In this document: in pieces, positions 43,619 to 56,112 of the stretch | Layout: every line of letters begins with the position of its first letter | Numbering within the stretch: the stretch's first letter is position 1 | Notes under the pieces: model-generated | What the model saw: only the letters and a program-made list of their open reading frames with translations | Database searches by the model: none | Told to the model about the DNA's origin: nothing | Position numbers and translations under genes: made by a program | Source of the DNA: Riptortus pedestris | Taxonomy: Eukaryota; Arthropoda; Insecta; Hemiptera; Alydidae | Assembly (NCBI GenBank): GCA_019009955.1 | Contig: CM032228.1 | Span: 71,602,001 to 71,666,000, forward strand | DNA length: 64,000 nt | Direction of reading: 5' to 3'

Positions 43619-44989
43619 AACTATCGATTTCAAAGAATATGAATGAGAACCGATTCCGTAAAGAAGACAATGTATGCGACAGTGGTAGACCACGAGGGAA
43701 ACTGAAGAAGAAATGCATTAACAGTGTAATCCAGGGCACAAAGGAATTCCGTAGTCTACTGGATAGTCACCTATAGATGGAGGAGGCTGGTAATAAAGTC
43801 TCAATAGGTATAAGGTTAATTAATTTCACTTCCCAGATTCCTGATGCCAGAGCGGGATATGAGTCTCATTTCTTTAGGAATAAAATAATATTTGGTTCAC
43901 CGTCTCACAAACAGTAAACAAAAGTAATACTTAATACACCCTTACCTAGTAAAGAAAAACAAACTAGTAGCTTAGAGTGAAAAATACTATAACTGTAATA
44001 ATATATTTTGAATGCTATTATTAATCAAGTTTGTGTAAGAAAATGTTGCTCAAGAGAAATCACTTTTATACCTATCTAAGGGGTTATGAGCACTTCGTCC
44101 AGGCTCGTCATGTTCCCAGTACTTCCGTAATTTCACTTATGACCTAACCTAAAACTACGTCATATTGCGAATAATCTCTTTCATCTATCCGACCGAATTG
44201 TGATTTTTTTAATTTTTGCTTTTATCCGCACACTTTTATTTTAAAAACTAGTCAAACCAAAAAAAAATTGATAACGTGGATTACTGAAAGAAGGAACCAA
44301 AATAGTTCGTAATATTGGATATAATAAATAACATTGCTCCTTTTACCTTCGGTATAAATCCTAACTCCTTGATATCTTCAACTATATCACTTTACAACCT
44401 GCCGAAAGTGTAAAGATACCTATGTCAAACGTTGAATCTCATCTTGCAAGTAAAATCACCAAAACATTAAAAGGAATTTGACAGCCGCAGGAATTAAAAA
44501 CAGGCACACAACTGGCAAGTAATTACTGGAACCAATGTGGCACACGAAATAGAAGGGCAGAACTTTCGAATCGAAACTTTCCAATATAGTCTTTAGACTT
44601 TATTGAATGCTTCATATTATGAATTATTATCTAGGACTTCATAATGATTTTACGACCACTTTGTAAAATAATTAATAAAACTATGTAGCCAATTTTCAAA
44701 GCTGGCTAACCATTTCTTCCCTACAGAAATCCAACAATTTTCAAGTTTGACCCAGCTTTATTCAATAGGGCCCAAACAGCTCCAGCCGGTCCAAACGTCT
44801 TTGACTATATTGTAGAGTGAAATAGTAGTTATATTATTAATCAAGTACCACCTGTGGTCCAGAGTTCTTCACCCTGTTTTAGATTCACCTACTTACTCAA
44901 GCACGAAGATGTTCCACATTAACTGAATTGTCTCATCTAGAGGCTGAATAGTAAATAAAGAACCTGTTGGACTTAATAGAAATCAGAAA
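43619..44989. other. Unrecognised AT-rich stretch
   Basis: At 43640-43780 a plus-strand frame (SGRPRGKLKKKC) has the basic GRPR style seen near the C-terminus of some LINE proteins, but it is too short to support. Nothing else is recognised. Confidence 0.35.
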
Positions 44990-45439
44990 AGTCCGTCACG
45001 CAGGGGCTGCGTAAACTAAGCAGATTTCCCACGTGAAGTTATACAATAGAGAAATTTCACGAGAACCGAGCAGTTAAGGAAACGGCCGAACTAGCTTTTG
45101 GCGGGAAAGTCGTCCGTTAGCCGCCCAGTTTTAATAAAAATGCAAATATCTCGGTTAATATTCATGTTAGAGCATAAATGTATATGTATAACAATATTTA
45201 TAGTAAATTTAATTTGCAATATGACAGATTCTGTACAATTTTGCGTTCCGACGTATAGTAACGGAGATATTTCGAAAATCCTCCCCTCTAAACCCCCCCT
45301 CCCACTGGTCCGATTTCAGCCGTTAACGAACTTGATCTTTCTTTTTGTATAAAACGATTATATATCAAGTTTGGTAAAGATAAAACAAAAATTGCGACCG
45401 TTAGAGCGGTAACAGACCCTTAGGGGAAATCTGCTAAAA
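44990..45439 (+). mobile_element. Family A deletion derivative, 450 bp with both ends
   Basis: The 5' end is GTCCGTCACGCAGGGGCTGC with AAGCAGATTTCCCACGTG. The interior runs to GACCGTTAGAGCGGTAACAG. It then passes directly to CCCTTAGGGGAAATCTGCTA, so the microsatellite and the whole GGACATTTG block are absent. The terminal palindrome survives as CCCTTAGGGG. Confidence 0.8.
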
Positions 45440-46369
45440 CACATTGAACGTATGCACAGTTTAATTTTTTTAATGAATAAATTAAACCAGGATGGCATTG
45501 TAAAATTCATCTTAATATCTCTAAGGTTTTTAGAGAATTAATCTGAGTTTTAAATTACTCCATGTTGTATTTTATTAACCCAAACAGAGATTTAGGCTTA
45601 ATAGTAAGTAAAATATAATTTCGTCAATATATTTCTATTATTTTATCAAAAAAAATGGAAATCACAAAATGGATTTATAACTTATTTCTTTTAATATTAA
45701 ATTATTTTCTCCCTAACCGTTTTTACATCTGTTGTCCTTCTGCTAACTACCCCAGACCACAAGTTTCCGTTTTGTGAAATCAGAGGGGCATAGGGATCAA
45801 AGTCAATATTGTACCCAGAATGTTTATAACATACATATATGGTGCATCATCTAAATTAAACAAGTTTTATTTTACAAGAAGTTTTAGTTCTTAAAAATAA
45901 ATCATAATTTAGTTTTATATGGACAAAAAGTGATTTGTACTCGTTACTTTGATATCGGCAGAGATGTAGAGCAGACTGGACATTTTATTGTAATACACCT
46001 TGTCTACCTCTGCTGCATTCGGAAAAGCTGATGCTTGAAAATCTAAATTGATCATCTTTATAAACTAAACTCTAAAACTGGTCTGAAAAATTATTTAAAT
46101 CTGATGTGGAAGTTTTTCAAGTGTCAGGTCATTCTAAGAACAATGACATCTTTTTGTAACTTATCATTAAAAAAACGCCACGGAAGATATCAACAGACGT
46201 TTACATTTTAAGGCAATTATTCCCATTTACAATATATTTAACTAATATATTTCCACTAATTTAAAATAAGAAGTAACTTTAATTAACTAGATTTAATGGC
46301 CATTCTGGATTCGTCACTCTTTTACAAATAGAGTACTAAGTAATAATAATAACAATAAATGCCCCCTAC
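45440..46369. other. Unrecognised AT-rich stretch
   Basis: No supported feature. Confidence 0.4.
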
Positions 46370-46803
46370 ATAAATTTCTTATATCTATTGATAAAAAGGG
46401 AAATATTTATGAATTTCCGCATTGCCTTGACTCTAAATACCCACTCCTCCAGTTTCAATTTTGGCCATTAACTAACTTAAGATATCGTTTAATTGCTGAT
46501 GTCATCTCACATTCTATTCTCTATTTGTACAGTAATAAGAACTCTATGAGAGTATACATTTAAGCTGGTCATGAGATGTTTAGTGAAACAGATGCTTCAG
46601 GTGAAATTTGTTTAGTAAAGGTAATGTAATGGTTTGGTAAATGTGGTACTTTGTAAACAAGATTCCGAGACATAACAGCGGCTGTACTACATATTTTCCG
46701 GGTTTCTATAAACCCCCTTCTGGTCCGATTTCGGTCATTGATAAACCCCAATGTTAGCATTACAGTTTGGTAGAGATCAAATACCATTGCAGACGCTAGA
46801 TCG

Positions 46804-46862
<59 letters not shown>
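46370..46862 (+). mobile_element. Family A relics and TA microsatellite
   Basis: Pieces of the interior (CCCACTCCTCCAG, TTTTGGCCATTAACTAAC; CTTCTGGTCCGATTTCGG, GCAGACGCTAGATCG) lead to a TA run at 46807-46860. The right half is missing. Confidence 0.5.
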
Positions 46863-46919
46863 GCGACAGACAAATACCTATTTATACTTGTCTGAACCAG
46901 CAAAAATTGTTTTAAGACA

Positions 46920-47551
46920 AAAATCCGACACGTAGAGTTGCGTAAACTAAGCAGATTTTCCAAATGCTGTAATAACATACTTTTGATCTCATGTCACTAC
47001 ATACTCTCCATTTTTATGTGAGAAACCGATGAGTAGAAGGGACAGGTTCTAAAGGCTCAGAACAAAAAAGTTCGGGTTACTCGCTTAATATTAGAGTTAT
47101 GAAAAAATGAATAGAACAACAATTGTAGACCATCAATAGTTTAATATGATTTATTCTCTAACATTTTACGACCTAACTCATTATAACGGAGATATTTTGA
47201 CTTTTCGAATTACCCCTCCACTCTAAATCCTCACTATTCCAGGTCCAATTTCAGTCAATAACAAATATGATCTTTAGTGTTACCAAAAACGGCGAGATAC
47301 GAGTATGGTATATGTCAAATAAACATCGAAACAAAAACGTGAAATTTCAATTGATGACCACCACACAAGGGATTTCCGTGCATCTCGCATAATAAAGGTA
47401 CCATGAAAATAACATTTGCTGTTTAAGCTTAGAATAAAGTGGTTAGCGATATGGCAGCTTATTGTTAATGTGACATGAGTAGGAGTGGGGAAATCCCGTC
47501 ATAAGTTCAACCTCCATAGCTGATTTCCCTTAATGGAAGTCTGTTAAAATG
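46920..47551 (+). mobile_element. Family A element, variant subfamily
   Basis: The 5' end is reduced to ATCCGACACGTAGAGTTGCG, followed by AAGCAGATTTTCC. The interior is of the second type (GATGAGTAGAAGGGAC, GTTACTCGCTTAATATT, TACGAGTATGGTATATG). It ends TGATTTCCCTTAATGGAAGT and CTGTTAAAA. Confidence 0.7.
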
Positions 47552-48419
47552 CAATAACTGCTAAAAGGAGGCATTCAATTCAACACTTTCTTGTGAAATA
47601 TACTGCTTTATAAGAGCAATAGCCAGAGACATTTATTAAAGGGAATAGAAATGTAGAATTGGCATAGAACCATCAGAAAAGGTTGAACTGAAAAGAAATC
47701 AGAAAACGAAAGGAACTGTAAATGGGGTTAAGTGAAAATAGCGCAAGGGAAACAAGGAGGGTGATAATTCTTGGATATGTCTTTAGGAACAACAATTAAT
47801 CATTAATATTTTTAAGAGTTACATTAGGTGAAGATAAAGGCACAGAAGCAATATTTCGAAGATATCAAACATCCTATGGATATCGATGGATGTAGTAATA
47901 TGAACAGAGTATTTTCAAGACGTAGCTCGCAGATGTTGGTTAGTCAATCTTTTATCTCCTTTATTTCGGAGCTGTATGAATGCATTATGCCTCCACATAG
48001 CAACAATATGGTGGTATGTACGAGGAAATTATACAAACGACTTGACTGTCTCTTTGGCAATTATGTATTGGAGCCATGTTGAGGAGGTGTTGAAAGAGAA
48101 AGGTATACATATCAGCCTATATAGTTTTTAGTTTTGACACGAGGTGACCTCTCACTTTCGCAGGTAAAAGTAGGCGAGAGAGAGGTGAAAATACGGCGAG
48201 AGAGAGCCTCCAGTAATTCAATCCACCGCCCCCAGCAGCTCTCCTTTCCCCATCAGAGAGGCCCAACAAGGGAAACTCTGGGGCTATCAACTTGGAAAAC
48301 CAATTCTTACTTTGAACGTCGCAGAAAGTCGCTCGAAAAAAAACCTTTAGCATGACGCTCTACATCCTGAAACAATTGTAGACTAATGTGTCAAAGAGTT
48401 TACAATTTTCCGATGCGCT
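47552..48419. other. Unrecognised stretch with small GC-richer block
   Basis: A plus-strand frame of 84 codons at 47828-48082 has no recognised domain. The block 48130-48355 is richer in G and C than its surroundings, contains GAGAGAGAGG-type runs, and is open on both strands. I cannot identify it. Confidence 0.35.
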
Positions 48420-48543
48420 GTTAGCAAATTTCCCTTAAGGGAGATCAGCTATTGAAGCTGTACTCAGAACGGGATTTTCGAAAAATGTCCTCAAATGTCT
48501 ATCGATCCTACCTAGTAAATGACGAAAATGGGTCCGTCCAAAA

Positions 48544-48544
48544 T

Positions 48545-48597
<53 letters not shown>
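48544..48597. repeat. (TA)n microsatellite inside family A
   Basis: A TA run with a single TG interruption at the fixed family A position. Confidence 0.9.
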
Positions 48598-48599
<2 letters not shown>

Positions 48600-49189
48600 T
48601 TATCTGTGGCCTTTAGCGGTCACAATTTTTGCTTGTTCGTTGCCAAACATGATATACAAGCGTTTCATGCAAAACTAAAGGTCGAGTTAGTTAATGGCTG
48701 AAATCGGACCAGAGTGAGGGGAGGGGTTTCAAAGGAGGGAGTTTCGGAAACTCGAAATATCTCCGTTACTAAACGCCAGATAAAAAAATGGTATAGAATC
48801 AATCTTATTGCAAATTTCATTTACTATACATATTATATAGGATTATTCTCTATCTTTAATACTAACCGAAATATTTCGATTTTTCTGTTTTAAGTCTTTA
48901 GCAAACCCCACTCCTACTACCGTCACAAACAATACTCAAGCTTATATACCAAATATTGTCTCCAAGAGACCTTGATTATACGAGATACATGCAAATACGT
49001 ACGGTTGACTCCCCCCCCCCCCGTCTTTTGTTCTTGGATTACTAAAATTTGAGTGATTGAGATAAAACTAATTTATTCTGATTCATTATAAATTACAGTA
49101 CTAGGATATAGTAAATAATTTTCTCAATATAATCAATATGTTATATTTAGATGTATTTCAGTAATTTTTTTCTTTCAGGTTAACAATAT

Positions 49190-49264
49190 TTATTATTATT
49201 ATTTAAGTCCACTTTATGCTACTATGGGTAATCGGGGCGGGTTATCTACTGGTTACCACCCTTA
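49190..49264 (-). repeat. SINE C 3' fragment inside family A
   Basis: The minus strand reads GGTAACCAGTAGATAACCCG, then CCCGATTACCCATAGTAGC and AAAGTGGACTTAAATAATAA, which is the tail of SINE C. It is a 5'-truncated insertion, as expected of retroposition. Confidence 0.75.
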
Positions 49265-49504
49265 AGAATATTTCTATCATTCTATTCAAATCTGAGATGT
49301 TGTCTGACCTGTTTGTTTACGATTCAGACGATTTCTGTTGTGAAGGTTATTAAAATGTAAATTCACTGAATGATTTCTCATTATCATTTGTATTTTGTTC
49401 ACTTAATATTCACGGTGGTTTTAAGTGTAACCAGTATGTAGATTTATCTATTGTGAAACTTCACATGGGAAATCTGCTTAGTTTACGCATCCCTGCGTGA
49501 CGGA

Positions 49505-49892
49505 AATAATTATTAAGGCTGGGGCAGGCAATTGTAAGATCAATATCATTTGCAACGAATAAAATAAACCCAACATTCAAATTGAAAAGAACTACTAATA
49601 TGAATTCGAGTATTGTCATATTTTGGAAGTCGGTCATAAATCCGCTCGCCCTTCCCACTCAGAACTTATTTGTTTTTCATTTAAAGTATACTTACTGGCA
49701 ACCGCTTAATGAAAATAAATGGAGTTAAAAGTGGGGCAAACATTTTAATAACGAAACTTTTAGTAAAACCCTTCAAAATTCATTTGAGTCTATTGCGTAA
49801 TTCCAGCAGAGATGAACTATTTTCAATTCATCTTCGCAAAGAAATTTGTTCTTAATGTAAACATTTCAGGATTAAAAACCAAATGTTTTTAA
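49505..49892. other. Unrecognised spacer
   Basis: No supported feature. Confidence 0.4.
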
Positions 49893-50690
49893 AGAAAATA
49901 GTCGGTCATGCAGGGCCTTCCCACATGATTGCATTTCACCATCTATTCTCTATTTCTCCCGAACGTGAGAATTTTATTAACTCTCAAAGTGAAAATCTGA
50001 TGAATAGGTGTGAGGTGCTATAGAAATCCAGAAGAAGGTTTTCACGAAGGACGAAAGTTTTCAAAAAAAATTAGTTACATATAACTGGTTAATTTTTGTG
50101 TAAGAGAAAAATGTGTGGGGCAACAGTGGAAGAACAGTACTTTATTGATAATTTTAATTATATAGCACTGTTCCCTGACACACACGATTACAGGAAACAT
50201 ATTTCATCATATTACCTTTCTCCAAAACCCCCTCTCCTGCTGATTTTGATTTTTGACACCTCAACTTTTTGTTTTACATAAAACGGTTAAATACTGAATA
50301 TGGTATATATCAAAGAAAAAATTAAATTTCTAAAACATAGCACGTCCATTAATGATGTGTCATATCGCGAAATGCACGTTAAAGATCCGATGATATTAAT
50401 ACGTAGTTCCTTGGGAAAAAACCTTGGCTCATGGTTAACGTGAGATGAGTGGGTTTACATACAAATGAAAATAAAAATGTAAGTAAAACCTGCAGAATAT
50501 TAACTTTTTAACAATGCTTAAAATATAACATTTTCCGACCCGACTCAAAATAATTGACATATTTAGGATTTTTTATTTCACCTCTTCTCTAAACCCTCAA
50601 TTTTCTTAGCCAGATTTCAGATATTAACGAACTGGAATTACAAACAAATCTTACGGTAGCTAGAGCATTAACTGACACACACACAACGTG
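49893..50690 (+). mobile_element. Family A element, variant subfamily, 3' end missing
   Basis: The 5' end is AGTCGGTCATGCAGGG with part of the hairpin and TTCCCACATG. The interior is diverged second-subfamily sequence, ending near GGTAGCTAGAGCATTAACTG with a short CACACA tract, next to LINE sequence. Confidence 0.5.
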
Positions 50691-50699
50691 TGAGCCAAC

Positions 50700-51774
50700 A
50701 ATGAAATATTGTATATAGTTTAAATAGTCTATTAAAAGCTATATTAGTCAAACTAACCCGACTTCTGAACATCATTACTAAAAACATTTTACTTCTCTAC
50801 TAACAGACAAGAAACAAGACCTATTTATTTACACGGGCGGATCCAAAACGGACCAAGGAGTAGGAGCAGCTGCAATTGTTGGCTCAGCTAACTTTCAAAT
50901 AAAGCTACCAGATGAGACTAGCATATATACAGCTGAGCTTGAAGCCCTGAAACTTGCGATAGACAACATATCTGAAACTACATACACGGACATCATAATT
51001 TGCACTGACTCTCTTAGCTCATTACATTCATTAAAAGCATATATAGTTCACATCAACTCATCTCGTACATATTACACAAAATTCAGACATTAAACAAAAG
51101 AATAACTATGTACTGGTTACCCGGACATACAAACATTAGACAAAGCACACAAGTAGACGAACTCGCCAAATCAGCTACTCAAAAAAGAACTCACAACACA
51201 TATTGTACACACCAAGATATTCAAGCCCAAGCAAAACATATGATACTCAATTCATGGCAGAAATCTTGGTTTGCCACAACTCCCAACAACACAACTTCAA
51301 CTGAACTTGTTGAACAAACTTCGAGAACTGAAACATATACTTCGTGAATTTCTTTCCTCAAAAAGGCTAATTAGAAGACAAGGAGTAGTTTTAACGAGTT
51401 TAAGAATTGGCCATTCACGACTGACTCACACTTACCTACTTACTGGAGAAGACGAAACCTACTGCCAACACTAACTGTAGACTTACTATAAAATATATAC
51501 TAACTGACAGCTATCTAAGGACTCACATACACCTACCATACACTTTGACTCAATTACCTACTACATGACCATAGCAAGTATATGGACCGCGTTTTACACT
51601 AGTTGAAACATAACAACATTTTCAAAAAATTATAATGTAGGACAATACTGAAAATATTTGCAGAAATGAGCATACTTACGTAAATATAATACAGTGATTA
51701 TATGAATTTAACTGATTCGTCGCTAAATCGCCCCAGTCGCGAAAAGCGATTATTGTAAAAATAAATAATTAAAG
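50700..51774 (+). pseudogene. 5'-truncated non-LTR retrotransposon with RNase H domain (I/Jockey-like)
   Basis: The reading frame from about 50815 gives LFIYTGGSKTDQGVGAAA, TAELEALKLAI and IIICTDSLSSL, the ordered blocks of a LINE-type RNase H. After one frameshift (near 51055) it gives YWLPGHTNIRQSTQVDELAK. After another it gives TSLRIGHSRLTHTYLLTGED, the C-terminal region typical of I/Jockey-group ORF2 proteins. Of the catalytic acidic residues the first (Asp in YTDGS) is Gly here (codon 50835-50837), while the Glu of AEL, the Asp of CTDS and the final Asp of VDELAK remain. The His/Cys tail is degraded after TYCQH. The 3' end is a non-coding stretch with CGCTAAATCGCCCCAG and an AT-rich tail to about 51774. 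It is dead by frameshifts and truncation. Family: well supported as a LINE, clade less certain. Confidence 0.8.
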
Positions 51775-52019
51775 TTCATAGTGTGCTAGCTGAAGTGATG
51801 CAAATAGCTTCATTTTGCTTTTATTGGTAAGCATTAAGCCAAATATTTTTCCCCCAAAGGATGGTTCATTCAAATTCAATTTACATATAAAACCCGAAAT
51901 TAATCATGATTAACAAATTGAAACAAAGACTTAGTAGATGGAAAAAGGTAGGAAGATATTTTCATAAGGGTAACTAACATACTTTCGATGTGCCAACAAA
52001 CATTGACTTACGTTGCATT

Positions 52020-52430
52020 AGTAGACTGTACTACTATGAGTCAGACAATGAAATATGAAGTAACATTTGTTCTGGGTGAGGATTTGGGGGACAGAACAAG
52101 TTGGACAACAAAGAGATCCAAAGTGGGGTTCTAAATGAAAGTCTTATCTTAAGCCATGAAGAGAAAGGAGAATAAAACATCTTGAGGGTATCATGAGGCT
52201 CGACGTTTTTATCACAACTATATTTGAAGGTAAGATTATTGGGGTGACAGAGGGAGAGGCTTAAAAAGTCATGTCTTGAAGACATCAAACACCCGTCTCT
52301 TGGACTTTGATAGATATGGAAAAGAGCAGCTTCCGATAGAACTGAATGGTGGGTTTCGATCAAGAAGATGACATCCTTCAGAGTACTTACTATTCTATCT
52401 TGAACAATTATTTGAAGAAAACCAGGATGC
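52020..52430 (-). pseudogene. Possible LINE endonuclease-domain relic
   Basis: A minus-strand frame of about 109 codons begins near 52390 with LKDVIFLIETHHSVLSEAALF. The pattern D-V-I-F-L-x-E-T-H matches the Mg-binding Glu motif of LINE AP-type endonucleases (usually FLQET). Further on are YSCDKNVEPHDTLKMFYSPFSS, where such proteins have a short VYxPPSS-like motif. Later residues shift frame. Catalytic residues beyond the Glu are not verified. It lies opposite in strand to the RNase H fragment, so it belongs to another insertion. Confidence 0.35.
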
Positions 52431-52923
52431 GTTGAGGATCAGACATCAATCAGGGGTATAGCAAGAAGGGAAACTCTCCAAACATACAGAATTTGTTCCT
52501 TTTGATTGAAAACTAGCGCGAGTAGCCCTATTTTCTAACCTCCAGCCCTGTCATTAGACGAGCTAGGCGGTGTCCACCATCTGCCATAGCTAGGTTTATT
52601 TAAGAAGGACAAAGACTACCAGAGAGAGAGGCAGGGGCCAGATGTAGCCTAGGTAGGTGAAAGTTGGAGTAAGGCCGAAGAAGGGCCCCAGATCGTGAGA
52701 GTGAAACTCGCTCCCCACCAGCGCCGGCTTACTTTCAATCAGGAGACTCATTATGGAACATCGTTTCTCTAACGCCCCCGCCTTAACCCCCCCCCCTTTC
52801 TAACATCCATTCAAAGCCATTACTTATCCTTAGTAAAAGCTTATTGTCAATACAAAATATATTATGAACCACTCCAACTCGAGCCCCCTAAACAATATGA
52901 ATAACTGATAATATGATAAAATA
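52431..52923. other. Unrecognised stretch
   Basis: A mildly GC-richer part at 52520-52760 with purine-rich runs is not recognised. C9 occurs near 52787. Confidence 0.4.
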
Positions 52924-53742
52924 AAAAATCCCTCAAGCAGGGGCTGCACACACTAAACAGATTTCTCACGTGCTGGTATAACACACCAAACGGATGAGTA
53001 AAAGGTAGGCGGTCTCCTAACAGCAGAAAAGAAGAACTCATAATAACAGGGATACTTCGAATTTTCGACTCCCTCCCCCTCTAAACCACCACCATTCACA
53101 ACCTCAAACAATAACAAATATGATCTCTAGTGTTCACTGAAATAAATATCGAGTATGGTAGTGATGAAATAAACATTTTCGAGTAAAGAACGAAAAATCA
53201 TAATTGATGACGTATTTGCATGTACTCACAAAGTAAAAGTTCAATGAAAACCATATTTATCAAGTGGTTCATGACATAAAAGTTTATTGTTAATATGAGA
53301 TGAGTAGGAGTGGAGGTTTATTGATGGCCGAAATTTAAAATATGAAAATATCTCGGTTAATAATATAGATAAAGAATGTACATAACAACATTTATAGAAT
53401 TACATTTGCAATAGGACTGATCCTACACTACTTTTCTATCCGAATCACCATAACGGAGATATTTTGAATTTTCGAAATCCCCCCCCCCTCCTACTTGTCA
53501 GATTTCAGCCACAAACTTGATCTTTAGATTTACATAAAACGTTTAAATATAGACTTTAGTAACGATTAAACAAAAATTACGACCGCTCAGCGTTAACAGA
53601 CAAATAAATAACTAAATATAGTTTTGAACGGACTTCATTTTCGTCACCTCCTGGGTAGTATCGATGGTCATTGAGGACATTTTTCGAAATTCACGTCAAG
53701 ACAATAACCTCAATAGCTGATTTCGTTTAAGCTGTAATGAGA
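52924..53742 (+). mobile_element. Family A element, degenerate full-length copy
   Basis: The 5' end is ATCCCTCAAGCAGGGGCTGC, then AACAGATTTCTCACGTG. The C9 tract is near 53479. The microsatellite site is AAATAAATAACTAAATATAG rather than a TA run. The 3' block CTCAATAGCTGATTTCGTTT has lost the palindrome. Confidence 0.65.
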
Positions 53743-55057
53743 TTTGTTAGCGCCGTATATTATATTCAGTTATACAATAGAAGAGCTCATAAGACAAGGT
53801 AATGAGAGGACTTATTTTCGTCGTGTGGATGATATTTACTTTTGGGGTTATCCCGATAACTTAGTAATTAGCTGAAATACTCTTGTATTCCTAAAATAGT
53901 AATCAACATAATGGGTGATAGTAGTTAAACTACCATCCTGAAGAATAACCTTTGTTTAATAGGAACTTCAACAGTATATTAAACAAATGTTCTACGTGTT
54001 TCCCTCTTAAGTCTTTTCTCCGTACTCAGTATTACACTATACCTTTCTGATTATTTCCATATACTAGCTATATGAAGAATTTTTAATGTGATTATAAACG
54101 CTACAACTATATATTGAGATTATCTCAAACATATTACTTATGGTCATAAACAGGATCTTATTAGTATGGAAGAGCAATATGCAATATCTCACATACCGAG
54201 CGTTACATCTATTTAATAATGTTAACTACAAAACCAAGTTTTTTTGTATTTAAATCCAAATTGATATTGGAGCAACACTAATTAAAGAAATTAATATTTT
54301 TGGGTATAAGTATGGAGAGTACGTTGGCTATCTGAAATATAGTACAGTTCCAAGTTAACGCCCATATACACTTTTATCATGCATATTAAAGGATTATATT
54401 GTTAACGTATATAATAAAATTGTTTTCATGTATTCAACATTTAATACCTGGCAGCTGTTCTTGTTAACAGGAAAACCATGTATATGGCATTAAAACGTTC
54501 TGTAGCAATAACGTTTACGCTCACAACCATTCAGTTTGTGAGGGCACAAATACTTTTATACGCCCCTTACTTTCAGTATTTTTGAATGTGAATTCTTCAA
54601 TTTTTTTAACAACATCGTTCGCAGGGCAAGTGTTAAAATTTTCAAAACATGAAATTAACGTTGAAATAAATAATTTAAGGTGACAAAATGCATATAGGTA
54701 CAAATAAATAAAAACCTTATAAGTATGAACATTTTTTATTTCCAAATAAATAAATTAGTTCTAGATCATTAAAACCACATTGGCGCAAAGTAACCTTCAG
54801 AAGGAGTGCGATGAGAACACATTTAAGGTTTGTTATTTGTCAATGTTTATTGAGCGCAGCCATGAGGATTGATAGACATTGGAAATGAAATCCTTTAGTA
54901 AATAGAAAGGAAAACAATTCAAGGTTCTTGGGTGGTGAAACAATAATTTTAATGAAGGCTAACCAAGGGCATAACAGTTTATGGCTATTGTGAATCACCA
55001 GTATTTATCTTATTATATTATCTTTATTTTTAAGTCGGCTTTCGGCACTAGCTTTGA
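53743..55057. other. Unrecognised AT-rich stretch
   Basis: About 1.3 kb, very AT-rich, with no supported gene, RNA or repeat. Confidence 0.4.
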
Positions 55058-55967
55058 AAACTACGTCACGCGGGTGCTGCGTAAACTGAGCAGCTTTCCC
55101 AAGTATAACACAAGCTGGTATAATACACTTATGGTCTCATCTCACCACGTATTTTCAATTTAGATTTAAAAATCCGATGAGTAGAAAGGGGGGGGGGGTT
55201 ATTACTGAAGGCAGAAAACAAGAAAGTACGGACGAATAACTATCTTAATACTTGAGTTACCAAAAATGCTTAGAGCAACAATTGTAGAAAATCAGAAGTT
55301 TAACAAGATTGGTTCTATGACATTTATGATCGGAGTTACAATAACGGAACCATGTTGAATTTTCTAATTCCCTCCTCTCTAAACCAACACTATTCCAGAT
55401 CCGATTTCAGCCAATAACAAATATGATCTTTAGGGTTGAGTGAAGCAGCTAAATATAGAGTATGGTATAGATCAAAGAAACATATTCGAGTACAGAACGA
55501 AAAATCTTAATTGATGACGTCCTCACATGACGTATTTGCACGTGTCTCACCACAAAGTAATTGTTCAATGAAACCCATATTTCATATTTAACCTTGTAAT
55601 AGAATTTTTGATGATATAAAAGGTTATCGTTAATATGACATGAGTAGAAGTGGGGGTTTACTGAAGGCCGAAAACTAAAACATACAAATATCTCGGTTAA
55701 TAATCAAGATAGCGAAAAGACGCATATAATAAACTTTGTAGAACATGTAATGCGCAATATTCTTTGTTCTATACACTTTTTCGATTCGACATAAAATAAC
55801 GAAAATATTTCATATTTTCGAAATTCCCCTCCCGCCAGTCCGATTTCAGCTCATAACGAACTTGATGTTCATTTTTACATAAAACATTTACATAACTAGT
55901 TTGGTAACGACAAACAAAAGTTACGAGCGCTAGAGTATTAACAGACAACTATATAAATACACACAAC

Positions 55968-56002
<35 letters not shown>

Positions 56003-56112
56003 ATATAAATTTTGAATGGACCTAATTTTCGTCAACTACTAGGAAGGATCGATGGACATTTGAGAACACTTTTTGAAAATAGTACGACCTCAATAGCAGA
56101 AATCTGCTAAAA
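55058..56112 (+). mobile_element. Family A element, composite of both subfamily interiors
   Basis: The 5' end is ACGTCACGCGGGTGCTGCGT with AGCAGCTTTCCC. Second-subfamily sequence (GATGAGTAGAAAGGGG, GAGTATGGTATAGATCAAAG) is followed by first-subfamily sequence (ATGAGTAGAAGTGGGGG, CCAGTCCGATTTCAGC). The microsatellite is CA rather than TA. The end is CAGAAATCTGCTAAAA. It contains the uninterrupted target corresponding to the hAT MITE insertion elsewhere. Confidence 0.75.
55957..56000. repeat. (CA)n microsatellite inside family A
   Basis: A CA run replaces the usual TA run at the fixed site. Confidence 0.9.

Larger units (their letters stand above)
48420..49504 (-). mobile_element. Family A element with nested SINE fragment
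   Basis: The minus-strand 3' end is TTAGCAAATTTCCCTTAAGG. The TA tract (with one TG step) is at 48544-48597. C13 at 49010-49022 is the homopolymer site of the family. The 5' end keeps GGGAAATCTGCTTAG and a shortened hairpin. The interior is interrupted at 49190-49264 by SINE C sequence. Confidence 0.8.

Noticed and set aside
43640..43780. LINE C-terminal fragment (SGRPRGKLKKKC)
   Set aside because: Only a short basic motif resembles LINE proteins. Neighbouring residues and the downstream tail do not support it.
47828..48082. 84-codon plus-strand gene
   Set aside because: No domain, no supporting context and no sign of splicing. The length is within chance expectation for this much sequence.
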